64,000 nt of DNA from Nostoc sp. 'Peltigera membranacea cyanobiont' N6 (GTDB lineage Bacteria; Cyanobacteriota; Cyanobacteriia; Cyanobacteriales; Nostocaceae), in contig NZ_CP026684.1 of NCBI RefSeq assembly GCF_002949735.1, positions 103,442 to 167,441 on the forward strand, written 5' to 3'. Below, in pieces: positions 43,598 through 52,999 of the stretch. Under the pieces are notes generated by a model. It was given only the letters and a program-made list of their open reading frames with translations. It was not told the origin of the DNA and made no database searches. Within the stretch, counting starts at the first letter, position 1. Every line of letters starts with the position of its first letter. The translations under genes were made by a program, and so were the position numbers.

Positions 43598-46500
43598 ATG
43601 GCACAAGACAATCGAGAATTCATCAAAGTCAATCGGATTCTGGGCAAGCAAGCCAGCATTGGGCCAATTCCGGCTGAACAGTTAGTTCCTTGGATTGCCA
43701 TCATTGTAGTTTGCTATGTTCTCACCAATGGTTTACTCAGTTTGGGTATGGGTTGGTTCTTTGCCACCTCCTTCTGGCTAATTATCAGTTGGTGGATTCT
43801 CACAGGCAAACAGCCCCATCAGTTTTTAGATCGGTGGCGTAATCCACCGGGAACAGAGTGGTGCAATAGTAACAGCATTTACATCTCACCGATTCCGGAA
43901 TATCGACCCTGGTGGGTACGTCGGCGTTACGCAGACTCGCAAGTACAAATCCGATTCAAGCCGCTGATTGTACCGAATCAATATGGAGGCAAAAGTAAGC
44001 TCATGCCCTTCCAAAATGAGGTAAACATCTGTTGTATTGCAGAAATTAAGAAAGATGATCGTGAAGTGGCTGCCCTGTTATTGGATAAAGGCAACTCTCA
44101 GTATCAACTCGTGTTTGGGTTTCGCATCGCTGGACTGCATGACATCCTCCATGAAAATGAGGTCAGCGAATTTGCCCACTCTATCGAAGAGGGTTTGAAA
44201 GAACTACCTCCCGGTGAAAAAATTACTTTTTGTACAGGCTGTTATAGTGATGATACTGAGTCATATCCCCTGCGGACAGACTCTACCAGGGGAGTCCCGC
44301 ACAAACGCCAAACCCCACTTACTGCCTTAGCAGACGATTGCCACTTGAAACCAGTTTCTGTGCTGCTTCGCAACGAGCAATTGCGGGTGGAACAACTCAA
44401 GGAAGCAGGTTCTCGCCAAATCTGGAATCAAATTGCCTTCTGTACTTGGACAAGCGATGATGAAGCTGGTTCACAGCAAAAGGATTTTGTAGGTGGACTG
44501 ATTGAAAAATTCAGAAAATTTGGCTCTTGGGCAGTTGAATTGATTACAGGGAACAAACGCATTTACCAAGAGGAGTTTTTCAAAAAGCTATTACTGCAAG
44601 GGTTTCAGCAGGGATTTATCCAGTGGGAATTGCTGCTCAATACCAAAATTGGCTTAGAAGTAACACCTTGCAATGCTACAGATTTGTGGCAGTGGCTTTG
44701 GAATCGATTTAATGAGGGTGCAGCACCTCCTATTCCCCAAGTCATTACACTGAAGGAGACTGAGACGGGACTGGAGTTAACAGAAACCTTAACCACCGAT
44801 AAACACATCTGTACATTACTGATTGAAGGACAGCAGGGACGTTCCGCTTGTCCCGAACATCGGGGAGATAATGACCGAGTTTACCTCACAGGTAAAAGCA
44901 AGGTTTGTGGAGTCATGGTCGTAACAGATCCCCCCGTCGGTTGGTCTAATGCCCAAGAGCAGCTAAAGTGGGTCTGGAAAATCCTTGCTTCCAGCTACGT
45001 CCACGATACAGAAGCTTGGATTGAAATCAGCCGCAGCAACGACTTCTTCATCCAAGACAACCTAGCGCGTCAGGCAAAACAATCCAAAACAGCCCGCACT
45101 TTAGCCATAACCAAAGGACAGGGACGGGACGTTGGAGCGGAAATCAAACAGGAGGAATCCTTTGAAGCCCAACGACGACTTTATGAAGGGACAAAAGCGT
45201 TGCACTGTGCGCCTGTATTTCTAGTTTATCGTCACAGTGCCCAAGAGTTAACCCACGCTTGCAACTTGTTAGCTAACAGTTTTGAGACTGCCAAAGTAAT
45301 TCGAGAGCGTAATATTGCTTGGGAAATTTGGCTGCAAACCCTGCCGATTACCTGCAAATGGTTGCTGCACGGAGGCAATCTCAGCGAACGCAGAATAACT
45401 TTAGATACCCATACTGTAGCTGGAATCATGCCCCTAACTGTCCCCAAGGACATTGATAAACAAGGTGTGGAATTCCTTACCAGTCGTGGTGGTAAGCCTA
45501 TTTATGTGGATTTATTTCACCAGCAAATTGGACGCGCGCTAATTACAGGTACTTCCGGCTCAGGAAAGAGCGTTTTGGGATGGCGCTTTGCTTTAGAGGC
45601 ATTAGCGAACAATATTCCCGTTGTTGGTATGGATATCTCTGCCAGTGGCAATAGCACCTTCAAAACGGCGATTGAGCTTTTGGGCGAACAAGGAGCATAT
45701 TACGATATTTCCAGTGGCAGCAGTAACCTACTGGAACCCCCAGATTTGCGACGCTTCGACAAGTCAGAACGGGAACGGCGCATCGAGTCTTGGAAGGACT
45801 TTATTCGCAAAGCATTAACAGCGATCGCAATGGGTAAAGTCAAAAATCCTCATCTAGCTCAACGGGTTGATGCCTTGCTAGTCAAAGCTTTGGACGTATT
45901 TTTAAAAGACCCAGAAATTATTACTTGCTACAACCGAGCCTTTGAGATGGGCTGGCTTTCACCAGAATGGCAGCAGATACCCACGCTACCAGATTTCGTC
46001 AAGTTCTGCACTAGAGAACGTCTTAATCTGAGATCCTTTGAAGAAATTGACCGACAGGCACTCAACCAAATACAGAATCAGGTTAGTGCTTTACTGGCAT
46101 CTAGGTTGGGCAAAGCGATCGCTCGTCCCAGCACTTTTTCCCCATTACCGGCGATTAAATTCTTTGCTCTCAGTGGATTGAGTAACGAACAGGATGCTTA
46201 CTTGATGGCAATTAACGCCCATAGTGCCTGTATCCGTAATGCCCTATCCCATCCTCAGAGTTTGTTTATTGGCGATGAGCTTTCCGTATTGTTACGTAAA
46301 GATGGCTTTGCCCAAATTATAGGCGAAACCTGTGCCACGGGGAGGAAAGAAGGCATTGCTGTTCTGCTGTTGTCCCAAGACCCGGATACCATTTGCGAGT
46401 GTTCGACAGGCGCTCAAATTATGCAGAACATGACCTACCGGATTACCGGACGTATTACCAGTAGCGGTATTGCTTCTTTCCAACAGTATCTCGGCTATCC

Positions 46501-46942
46501 CATCAATATTATCAGTCAAAATGCAACTGAAGCATTTTTGCCCCGTACCAGCGACCTTTATTCCTGCTGGCTAGTAGAAACAGGTGGTAGATTCTGGCGT
46601 ACCCGCTTTTACCCTGGAGAAATGATGCTGGCCAGTGTTGCCAATAACCAGGATGAACGGGAAGCACGAGAACGGGTGATGGCTCAGTATCCAGATACTG
46701 CTAAAGGCAATCTGTTAGGACTAAGAGCATTTACAGATGCTTACATTCCTGCTTTGAAGGAAAACAAAGGGTTTAAGCATATTGGTCAAGAGATAGATCA
46801 AACCGCAGCATTGCGTGATTGGCTACGCCCAGCCGTAAGTCCTGCGGACATCCACCAAAGCGGAGCATCTCTGCAAGGAGAAAGCGATCGCCCAGAGAGT
46901 AACGATGGCCAACAGGCTCAAAGTAGCCTGATTGCAAGTTGA
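43598..46942 (+). CDS. virB4: VirB4-type conjugation ATPase with N-terminal VirB3/PrgI-like membrane part
   Basis: This is a 1114-residue protein. The start (ILGKQASIGPIPAEQLVPWI) and two membrane segments (about 29-60) resemble VirB3/PrgI subunits. The remainder is VirB4-like, with Walker A GTSGSGKS near residue 650 and Walker B-like LFIGDELSVLL near 887. It energises pilus assembly and DNA transfer at the inner membrane. Two short insertions, SYPLRTDSTRGVPHK (about 222) and the tail VSPADIHQSGASLQGES, derive from Nostoc-type repeats read in frame. Confidence 0.85.
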   Translation: MAQDNREFIKVNRILGKQASIGPIPAEQLVPWIAIIVVCYVLTNGLLSLGMGWFFATSFWLIISWWILTGKQPHQFLDRWRNPPGTEWCNSNSIYISPIPEYRPWWVRRRYADSQVQIRFKPLIVPNQYGGKSKLMPFQNEVNICCIAEIKKDDREVAALLLDKGNSQYQLVFGFRIAGLHDILHENEVSEFAHSIEEGLKELPPGEKITFCTGCYSDDTESYPLRTDSTRGVPHKRQTPLTALADDCHLKPVSVLLRNEQLRVEQLKEAGSRQIWNQIAFCTWTSDDEAGSQQKDFVGGLIEKFRKFGSWAVELITGNKRIYQEEFFKKLLLQGFQQGFIQWELLLNTKIGLEVTPCNATDLWQWLWNRFNEGAAPPIPQVITLKETETGLELTETLTTDKHICTLLIEGQQGRSACPEHRGDNDRVYLTGKSKVCGVMVVTDPPVGWSNAQEQLKWVWKILASSYVHDTEAWIEISRSNDFFIQDNLARQAKQSKTARTLAITKGQGRDVGAEIKQEESFEAQRRLYEGTKALHCAPVFLVYRHSAQELTHACNLLANSFETAKVIRERNIAWEIWLQTLPITCKWLLHGGNLSERRITLDTHTVAGIMPLTVPKDIDKQGVEFLTSRGGKPIYVDLFHQQIGRALITGTSGSGKSVLGWRFALEALANNIPVVGMDISASGNSTFKTAIELLGEQGAYYDISSGSSNLLEPPDLRRFDKSERERRIESWKDFIRKALTAIAMGKVKNPHLAQRVDALLVKALDVFLKDPEIITCYNRAFEMGWLSPEWQQIPTLPDFVKFCTRERLNLRSFEEIDRQALNQIQNQVSALLASRLGKAIARPSTFSPLPAIKFFALSGLSNEQDAYLMAINAHSACIRNALSHPQSLFIGDELSVLLRKDGFAQIIGETCATGRKEGIAVLLLSQDPDTICECSTGAQIMQNMTYRITGRITSSGIASFQQYLGYPINIISQNATEAFLPRTSDLYSCWLVETGGRFWRTRFYPGEMMLASVANNQDEREARERVMAQYPDTAKGNLLGLRAFTDAYIPALKENKGFKHIGQEIDQTAALRDWLRPAVSPADIHQSGASLQGESDRPESNDGQQAQSSLIAS

Positions 46943-46975
46943 TATATCTAAAAACTGCATTAAGGAAGGTGAATC

Positions 46976-47794
46976 ATGAAATCTAAACTTACCTTTATCA
47001 GATTGATAGCACCGATTCTAATTTTGTCACTTGGTTCTATCGCCAGTCCAGCCCTTGCTCGCACTCAAGACAACGGTCAAGATCCAGTAGCTGCTGCTGT
47101 TAGTAACAAAACTACTGGTAGTAGTATTTTCACCTCAGACACAACATCTCAAATCAATGATTTTGTGGGAGATGTCAAAAATTTCGCTCAAAATGACCTA
47201 TTTAATCCTCTTGGCAATTTGCTCAATTCTGCCTTGGGTGCAATTCAAATTCCAGATTTAAACAAAGTTTTGGCAGGAATCATGAACGGTTCAGCCAACA
47301 ACGACCCTGGTGCCGTGCTGTCTGAAACTTTGGAAAACAAAACCAATGGTCAAAGCTCTTATGGTATCCGTGAAGACCTTGGTAAATATGCTACCAGAAC
47401 AGTTGCCACAGAGATCGCTAATCAGGCTACTTTGAGCCAAACAGCCCAAAGTCAGATGGCTCAAATTAAGCAAGCTACTCAACAAGATACTCAAGAAAGC
47501 GTCAGCTTGGGTGAGGAATCCCAAAGTTTAGATGTCACTCAACAGATTTTGCAAAACCTATCCCAACAGACTGCCCTTAGCAGTCGCGTCAACGAGCGGA
47601 TGCTTATTGAAGCCCAGCAAGCACGCATTGACAGGGCATTGAGTAACACCTTAACCGCTCAAACAGCCAAGGAACTTTCAGCCATCAATACTGCCGATCG
47701 CCGTAAAAGTGTTGCCGCAGGCAATGCTGCCACTCAACAGGCGGGCTTATTGATCATGCCTGGTGGCATTACCCTTGGTTCTGACAAGCAGTAG
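46976..47794 (+). CDS. VirB5/TrbJ-like secreted protein
   Basis: This 272-residue protein has a clean signal peptide (LIAPILILSLGSIASPALA, cleavage about residue 28). A helical, Q/A-rich mature part follows, with predicted coiled coil (about 150-245: SQMAQIKQATQQDTQESVSL and so on). VirB5/TrbJ proteins are periplasmic, helical pilus-tip components placed between VirB4 and VirB6, exactly as here. It lies 33 bp after the VirB4-like gene with SD AAGGAAGG. The family call rests on layout and character. Confidence 0.65.
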   Translation: MKSKLTFIRLIAPILILSLGSIASPALARTQDNGQDPVAAAVSNKTTGSSIFTSDTTSQINDFVGDVKNFAQNDLFNPLGNLLNSALGAIQIPDLNKVLAGIMNGSANNDPGAVLSETLENKTNGQSSYGIREDLGKYATRTVATEIANQATLSQTAQSQMAQIKQATQQDTQESVSLGEESQSLDVTQQILQNLSQQTALSSRVNERMLIEAQQARIDRALSNTLTAQTAKELSAINTADRRKSVAAGNAATQQAGLLIMPGGITLGSDKQ

Positions 47795-47811
47795 CTTTGA
47801 TTTCGACACTC

Positions 47812-48930
47812 ATGATGCACATTATTGCTCAATCATTTCCAGTAACAGGCGGAGAATCTGATGCCTTAGAAATTATCTCCAGTTCTTTAGAACTTTCTCG
47901 CGCCACAGTTGAGTCGTGGAATACCGTCTGGCTAATTACTTTAGATCCGCTCGGTTCAGCATTATGGATTGGCTTGATTAAATTGGGCATCACCTTGGGA
48001 GCCGCCAGCATATTATTTGTGGCGTTGACTACTGGCAAGGAAATCATTGAAAAGCAATCATGGTCAGAACTGGCATCAATCTTTGTTTGGCCCTTCGTGA
48101 TTATGATTTTCTTGGGAGCCAACGGCAATATGCTGGCGAAGACAATTACTGTTATCCGAGGCTTCGCTTACAACCAAGTGCAAAGCGTTCTTCAGCTTCA
48201 AGTTGGTGAACTAACATTTCGAGATGCTATTACCAATGTGGCAATTAGCAGTATCGCTAGACAACAGCTAGAAAACCTCTATAGCGAATGTCAAGGAAAA
48301 GTCGGTACAGAGTTAGTTGAGTGCTGGAACTCAAAGCAAGCCCAGGCACAGGCAATTGTTACCAAAGCTGAAGAGCAAGCTAAATCTCCACTCCAACCAC
48401 TACGAGATTTTGCTAGTTTTCTCTGGAATAGAACTTTGCCTGGTCAAATCGGTACTACTGTTCAGTTTGCCAACGATCCAGGTAGTGTGTTTCGAGATAC
48501 TGCCATCCCCATTATTCGCTTTATCCTGTATGCCCTGCAATGGGGCTTTGTAAATATTTTGGAAGCTGCTCTGCTGCTGACGGCATTATTTGCACCGATC
48601 GCAGTTGGTTTATCTTTACTGCCATTACAAGGTCGTCCTATTTGGGCATGGCTGACAGGGTTTATTTCCTTGTTTGGTGTTCAACTTGGTTACAACATTT
48701 TAGTAGGTTTAGCAGCCGTCGTGCTGGTGAAGTCGGGTGCGGAATTAGCATCTGATGTAGCATTTTTATGTTTTCTGAGCATCTTTGCACCAGTGTTGGC
48801 GGTATTGATAGCTGGAGGTGGGGGAATGGCTATTTATAACGGCATTTCTGCCAATGTCAAAGGCTTAATCGATATTTTTAGCAGTGCCATTGGAACTGCA
48901 ACCAGTATTGCTCTACTCCGCAGGGGGTAA
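47812..48930 (+). CDS. virB6: VirB6/TrbL-like polytopic membrane protein
   Basis: This 372-residue protein starts at ATG 47812 (a TTG at 47797 is possible). It has a membrane segment near 50-75, one near 90-110, a soluble loop of about 120 residues with two cysteines (YSECQGKVGTELVECWNSK), and four or five more membrane segments from about 225. TrbL/VirB6 proteins line the inner-membrane channel. Gene order after the VirB5-like gene supports it. Confidence 0.75.
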   Translation: MMHIIAQSFPVTGGESDALEIISSSLELSRATVESWNTVWLITLDPLGSALWIGLIKLGITLGAASILFVALTTGKEIIEKQSWSELASIFVWPFVIMIFLGANGNMLAKTITVIRGFAYNQVQSVLQLQVGELTFRDAITNVAISSIARQQLENLYSECQGKVGTELVECWNSKQAQAQAIVTKAEEQAKSPLQPLRDFASFLWNRTLPGQIGTTVQFANDPGSVFRDTAIPIIRFILYALQWGFVNILEAALLLTALFAPIAVGLSLLPLQGRPIWAWLTGFISLFGVQLGYNILVGLAAVVLVKSGAELASDVAFLCFLSIFAPVLAVLIAGGGGMAIYNGISANVKGLIDIFSSAIGTATSIALLRRG

Positions 48931-49384
48931 TACCAATTTTGGATTTTAGATTTTGGATTTTGCGGAAAGTCTGTAGCAAGATCCCGCAGGGTGCGCCGAC
49001 TTCCGCCTCTCCGTTAGCGCAGCGTAAAGCCTGCGGCATAACTAACTTCTCTACGAGATGCTAGCTTGCTTCCCCGCAGGGGTACCTTAAAGCGACGGAG
49101 GAGCGTCACTTTTCAAGACAGTCAATCACGGGAAAATCCCACAATCAATGGATGAAAATCCTTATTCCCCTATTCCCTATTTTCAAGCTAAACGATCATG
49201 TGATGAATCACACAACGATGGCATGAAAATTAACCTACCCTCGTTCCTAGTTCCCAGTCCCCAGTCCCCAATCCCTAGTCCCTATTTTCAAGACAGGCAT
49301 CATAACTTTCCAAGATGGATTAAAAACCTTTAACACAAGGCTGTTCGGTGGATTTTCAAACAATACTACTTATGCCAATTTGGT
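48931..49384. repeat. Intergenic cluster of Nostoc-type and CCCAGTCCCC-type repeats
   Basis: The first part (about 48970-49110) contains several GC-rich palindromic pieces (GATCCCGCAGGG, CTCCGTTAGCGCAGCG, CTTCCCCGCAGGGG). The second (49160-49310) has the degenerate tandem CAGTCCCCAGTCCCCAATCC preceded by TATTCCCCTATTCCC. TATTTTCAAG occurs on both sides (near 49178 and 49281). These are known cyanobacterial intergenic repeat types. The promoter for the virB8-like gene may lie at the end. Confidence 0.6.
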
Positions 49385-50116
49385 ATGACTCTGCAAATTA
49401 AACGACTTCAAGCTCCATTGCTTCCAGAAGCCAAAAACCTCCTAGCTGTTTGCTTTATCTGCCTAACTGCATTTAACGGTCTGATATTTTTGTTGACTCT
49501 ATTCACCGCTTTCAGGGTCAATAAAATCGCCGATCGCAAGACGACTTTTGCCCAGTTGGTAAATGGCGAGACAATCTACATTTCTGAGCAAGACCGCAAC
49601 TGGCGCTATCCAGCTGTAATTCAAAAGGTAGTTAGTGACTGGACAACCCTAACATTTAACTGGGATGACAAACTCACTGGCACTAATCAACCAGACCAAG
49701 GCATTCAAGTTGGTAGAAATGGGCGGATTCCCACAAATACTTGGTTTGCTTCCCTGCTGCTAGAACCGGAATTTGCCAAAGCTTCTCTACCAAAGATTGC
49801 CGAATTAGTTCCTACTAGCTTCTTTTCAGGTCAGCTGCGTAGCACCACTATTATTTCCTATCTGTCAGAACCAAGAGCAGTACGACCTGGGGAATGGGAA
49901 ATAGACATGATTGCTACCCGCATTTTAGTTGACCGAACTACTGGTAGAGATGAGCGTATTCCTTTTAACCGCACCTTTACCGTCCAAGCAGTGGAGATTC
50001 CCCGATCTCCTTTAGGTAAAGATGCCCCCCTGGTAGAACAGAAAATTTATGAAGTGCGATCGTCTGGACTGCAAATTACCAAGATGGTTGAGTTCAATTC
50101 TCAGCAACGACGCTAA
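49385..50116 (+). CDS. VirB8/TraE-like inner-membrane protein
   Basis: This 243-residue protein has a short cytoplasmic start, one membrane segment (about 18-42, AVCFICLTAFNGLIFLLTLF), and a periplasmic domain of about 200 residues. That domain contains SFFSGQLRSTTIISYLSEP and FNRTFTVQAVEI. The topology and position before VirB10 fit the VirB8/TraE type, which bridges the inner-membrane complex. Similarity is weak by eye. It is 17 bp upstream of the VirB10-like gene. Confidence 0.55.
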   Translation: MTLQIKRLQAPLLPEAKNLLAVCFICLTAFNGLIFLLTLFTAFRVNKIADRKTTFAQLVNGETIYISEQDRNWRYPAVIQKVVSDWTTLTFNWDDKLTGTNQPDQGIQVGRNGRIPTNTWFASLLLEPEFAKASLPKIAELVPTSFFSGQLRSTTIISYLSEPRAVRPGEWEIDMIATRILVDRTTGRDERIPFNRTFTVQAVEIPRSPLGKDAPLVEQKIYEVRSSGLQITKMVEFNSQQRR

Positions 50117-50133
50117 AGGAAAAAGGTAGAATT

Positions 50134-51768
50134 ATGACCAATTCAAATCAAAACCATGAATTTGACTACCTAAATGAAAACTCTGGTGATTCTTCGCCGG
50201 AATTCAACAGTACTAACGGCAATCATCGCTCTACCCAAGCCACTTTGGTTGCTGATGATGATATCAGCCCTGAAGAGGAGCAGTTGTTGGCAGGTTATAA
50301 CCCTACCGCAAATCACCTCATTTCCGAAGAATATCGCTTGAAACAAGATGCAGAAGGAGCAGTAGAGCGACCGTTAGCAGAAAAACCTAGTGTGCGACTA
50401 GGTTCAGTAGTTGCCTTAGTGGGAATGGTTATTGGCTCTGTAGCACTGATCTGGTTTGGATTTCTCCAACCGAAACCTCCTGTCAAACAAGTAGTTCAAA
50501 CTCCTACTACATCTCCAAAAGGCGAACCAGTTTTAGATGAATCTGCCGAACTGAAAAGCAGATTAGCGTTTCAAGACCAACGGCAACAACTTAAAGTGGA
50601 ACCTGTTGCTGCTAAATCCCCAAATCCAACCCTACAAAATAAACCTAAACCAAAGCCATCTCAACCTCAAGAGACTTTTTCACCGCGCACAACTCCTACA
50701 TCACGCATAACACCAATAACTCCTGTAAGAATTTCTCAACCTGCGCCCCCAGTAGTGCGGTATATTTCTCCAAATCCTGTCAGTTATCAAGCTTCATCAC
50801 CAATACGACAGCCTGAAAGTAATGTCGATCCTTTCCAGCAGTGGAGCCAACTAGCTAGTCTAGGACAGTCGCAAATCGGTAACTCTAAAGCAGCTGAAAC
50901 TCAGTCAGAAGTTGCTGTGAACACTCAAACTCCAACAGGCTTGAAACCAACAGCTAGGGCATCCATTTCCACTCCCGAAGACCCTGGTATTCAAACAGTT
51001 TTAATTGGCTCCAAAAGCACTAACAGTAAAACTGATAACTTAACTCCAGGAATGGTAGGTATCCTCAATCGCACCCCTGTAGCTCTAGCCAATCTCAATG
51101 TAAATGAAACTAAAGAAGTAGCACTGAGTACATCTGCTCCAGGTAGAATTATCATGCCGATGATTTGGGATCAGGGAGGGAATAATCCCAGCGATCGCTT
51201 TGCTATCGAGTTAACCAAACCTCTCACAGCTACAGATGGCACGGTGGCACTCCCCGCTGGTACTGTTTTAGTAACGAAAACAGTGGCAGTAGGTAAAAAG
51301 AATAACTTGGTATCTGCTAGTGCGATCGCGCTTATTTACCCTGACTCCCAAGGCACAGTCAAACAGGAAACCATTCCGGCTGAGACTCTGTTAATTCGCG
51401 GTCGAGGACAGCAACCGTTAATTGCTAAAAAGCTGAATGATGTGGGGACAGATATTGCCCAACAAGATTTATTAGTTGGATTACTCAGTAGTTTGGGTAA
51501 GGTGGGAAGCATAGTGAATCAGCCCCGTACTCAATCTAGCACTGTTGTTTCTAGTGGCACTTTTAACCAAAGTACTATTACTAGTAACTCTAATCCTCAG
51601 ATTTGGGCGGCGGCGCTGGAAGGCTTTTTTAGTCCAGTCAGTGAACGTCTGTCTAGACGCTCTGAGCAAGCAGTGCAGGAATTGCTACAACGTCCCAATA
51701 TCCAGTTTTTACCTGAAGGTACAGAAGTCTCGGTTGTCGTCAATAGTTTTTTGAAAGTTGAAAGATGA
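50134..51768 (+). CDS. virB10: VirB10/TrbI-like scaffold protein
   Basis: This 544-residue protein has an acidic cytoplasmic N-terminus (1-85), one membrane segment (89-110) and a P/Q/T-rich periplasmic linker (about 115-260). The C-terminal TrbI-type domain (about 320-540) contains IMPMIWDQGG, RFAIELTKPL, LPAGTVLVTK and FLPEGTEVSVVV. VirB10 spans from inner to outer membrane and forms the outer pore with VirB9. The 17-bp gap from the VirB8-like gene implies an operon. A MITE separates it from the VirB9-like gene. Confidence 0.83.
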   Translation: MTNSNQNHEFDYLNENSGDSSPEFNSTNGNHRSTQATLVADDDISPEEEQLLAGYNPTANHLISEEYRLKQDAEGAVERPLAEKPSVRLGSVVALVGMVIGSVALIWFGFLQPKPPVKQVVQTPTTSPKGEPVLDESAELKSRLAFQDQRQQLKVEPVAAKSPNPTLQNKPKPKPSQPQETFSPRTTPTSRITPITPVRISQPAPPVVRYISPNPVSYQASSPIRQPESNVDPFQQWSQLASLGQSQIGNSKAAETQSEVAVNTQTPTGLKPTARASISTPEDPGIQTVLIGSKSTNSKTDNLTPGMVGILNRTPVALANLNVNETKEVALSTSAPGRIIMPMIWDQGGNNPSDRFAIELTKPLTATDGTVALPAGTVLVTKTVAVGKKNNLVSASAIALIYPDSQGTVKQETIPAETLLIRGRGQQPLIAKKLNDVGTDIAQQDLLVGLLSSLGKVGSIVNQPRTQSSTVVSSGTFNQSTITSNSNPQIWAAALEGFFSPVSERLSRRSEQAVQELLQRPNIQFLPEGTEVSVVVNSFLKVER

Positions 51769-51892
51769 TACCAATTTGGTATAAGTAGCCAGCAATTTAA
51801 AATTCAAACAGATTGAAGTCGAGTTATCTACAGCATTCTGGCTATTGAATAGATACAAACTGAACGTTCTACAACTTAATCTTTGAGATTAC

Positions 51893-52044
51893 TATAGGAC
51901 TACTATTTGATTTCTGAAAAGATACGTAGGGTGTGTTAGCGACAGCGTAATGCACCATCATCAAGGGTTTGGTGCGTTACGAACTGCGTTCTAACACACC
52001 TTACAATACCTAATTTTGTTCAGAAATCAAATATGATTCCTATA
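51893..52044. mobile_element. MITE related to the IS630-family element at 62832
   Basis: Ends TATAGGACTACTATTTGATT (left) and AATCAAATATGATTCCTATA (right) are inverted repeats. They match the termini of the IS at 62832-63997 with few differences. The interior is one large palindrome (GTAGGGTGTGTTAGC...GCACCA / TGGTGC...CTAACACACC). It is 152 bp, has no coding capacity and is probably mobilised by that transposase. It lies between virB10- and virB9-like genes and may affect their co-expression. Confidence 0.82.
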
Positions 52045-52091
52045 GAACAGTTTATAAGTCAAAACTTCTAGTCCAAAATTCTTTCATTGGT

Positions 52092-52958
52092 ATGAAACAA
52101 TTTGCCACTCTTGTTATTGCCAGCACTACAATACTGTTTGGGGTGACGATACCTTTTGTACAGGCACAAGCACAAACTCCTACATATCGCTTGATTGAAC
52201 GGGATATGGCTGCAAACAACAGAATTCAGGTTCAAATTACTCCAGGACGTGCTACACCTATTAGCTTCACTCAAACCGACGAGGCGATCGCCTACATTTT
52301 GGTAGCAGATCCTTCACGACTGGTCTACACCACAGATACAGATTTAAAAAGCGGACGCGCTACAACCATTTTTCTGAGGCCAATCCAACCGCTAAAGTTT
52401 CCAGGGGCTACCACTACTGTCATTACTAACTTACTTGTCCAAACTGTAGACAAAACGGGACAAAAACGACTCTACAACTTCGATATCGTTCCAGTGCGTA
52501 GAAACACTGGGTATGTTGGTATTCAGATTGCAAATGCGATCGTCGTACCCTTACAGGGAAGCAAGCTACGCATAGCGAACGCACCAGAAGATGTTGCCGT
52601 ACCCTTACAGGGAAGCAAGCTCGCAGCGTCTCCGATAGGCTTCGGCACTGCACGTAGACGCCGAACAGCTTCTGAAAATAGCGCAATCGCTGGACAACAG
52701 ACACTATTAATAGATAAAAATCGCAGAGCGAGAGTAGATGATATTGAAACTGGGCTGAGAATTGCTATTAATCGGGGTTACACTAACAAAAGCGATCCAG
52801 TTGTTCCTAAAGTGCAGCAAATTTTATCTCTGTTGCGAAATAGCAAAGTAACAATCCCAGAAGCAGCTACATCTGTTGGTGTTCCAGTTGAGGTTATTTC
52901 TGAATTAGGAAGAATCGCCTTAAATGACCGCCTACTCAGACTAGGACAGCAACGCTAG
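52092..52958 (+). CDS. virB9: VirB9/TrbG-like outer-membrane complex protein with in-frame repeat insertion
   Basis: This 288-residue protein has a signal peptide (to AQAQA, about 26). A VirB9-type beta domain follows, with RIQVQITPGRATPISFTQTD, TIFLRPIQ and a LLVQTVDK...YNFDIVPV end at about 138. From about 152 a block of some 40 residues (VPLQGSKLRIANAPEDVA, then VPLQGSKLAASPIGFG) is encoded by a Nostoc-type repeat containing a 24-bp direct repeat at 52544 and 52598. It keeps the frame. A helical C-terminal part follows. It would form the outer pore with VirB10. Confidence 0.75.
   Translation: MKQFATLVIASTTILFGVTIPFVQAQAQTPTYRLIERDMAANNRIQVQITPGRATPISFTQTDEAIAYILVADPSRLVYTTDTDLKSGRATTIFLRPIQPLKFPGATTTVITNLLVQTVDKTGQKRLYNFDIVPVRRNTGYVGIQIANAIVVPLQGSKLRIANAPEDVAVPLQGSKLAASPIGFGTARRRRTASENSAIAGQQTLLIDKNRRARVDDIETGLRIAINRGYTNKSDPVVPKVQQILSLLRNSKVTIPEAATSVGVPVEVISELGRIALNDRLLRLGQQR
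52544..52670. repeat. Nostoc-type repeat inserted inside the virB9-like gene
   Basis: CGTACCCTTACAGGGAAGCA followed by AGCT occurs at 52544-52567 and again at 52598-52621, 54 bp apart (18 codons). It is followed by GCAGCGTCTCCGATAGGC. It is translated in frame. Confidence 0.75.
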
Positions 52959-52999
52959 AGGTGATGCACTGGTTAAAATAGAAAGGAATTGACATTTAA

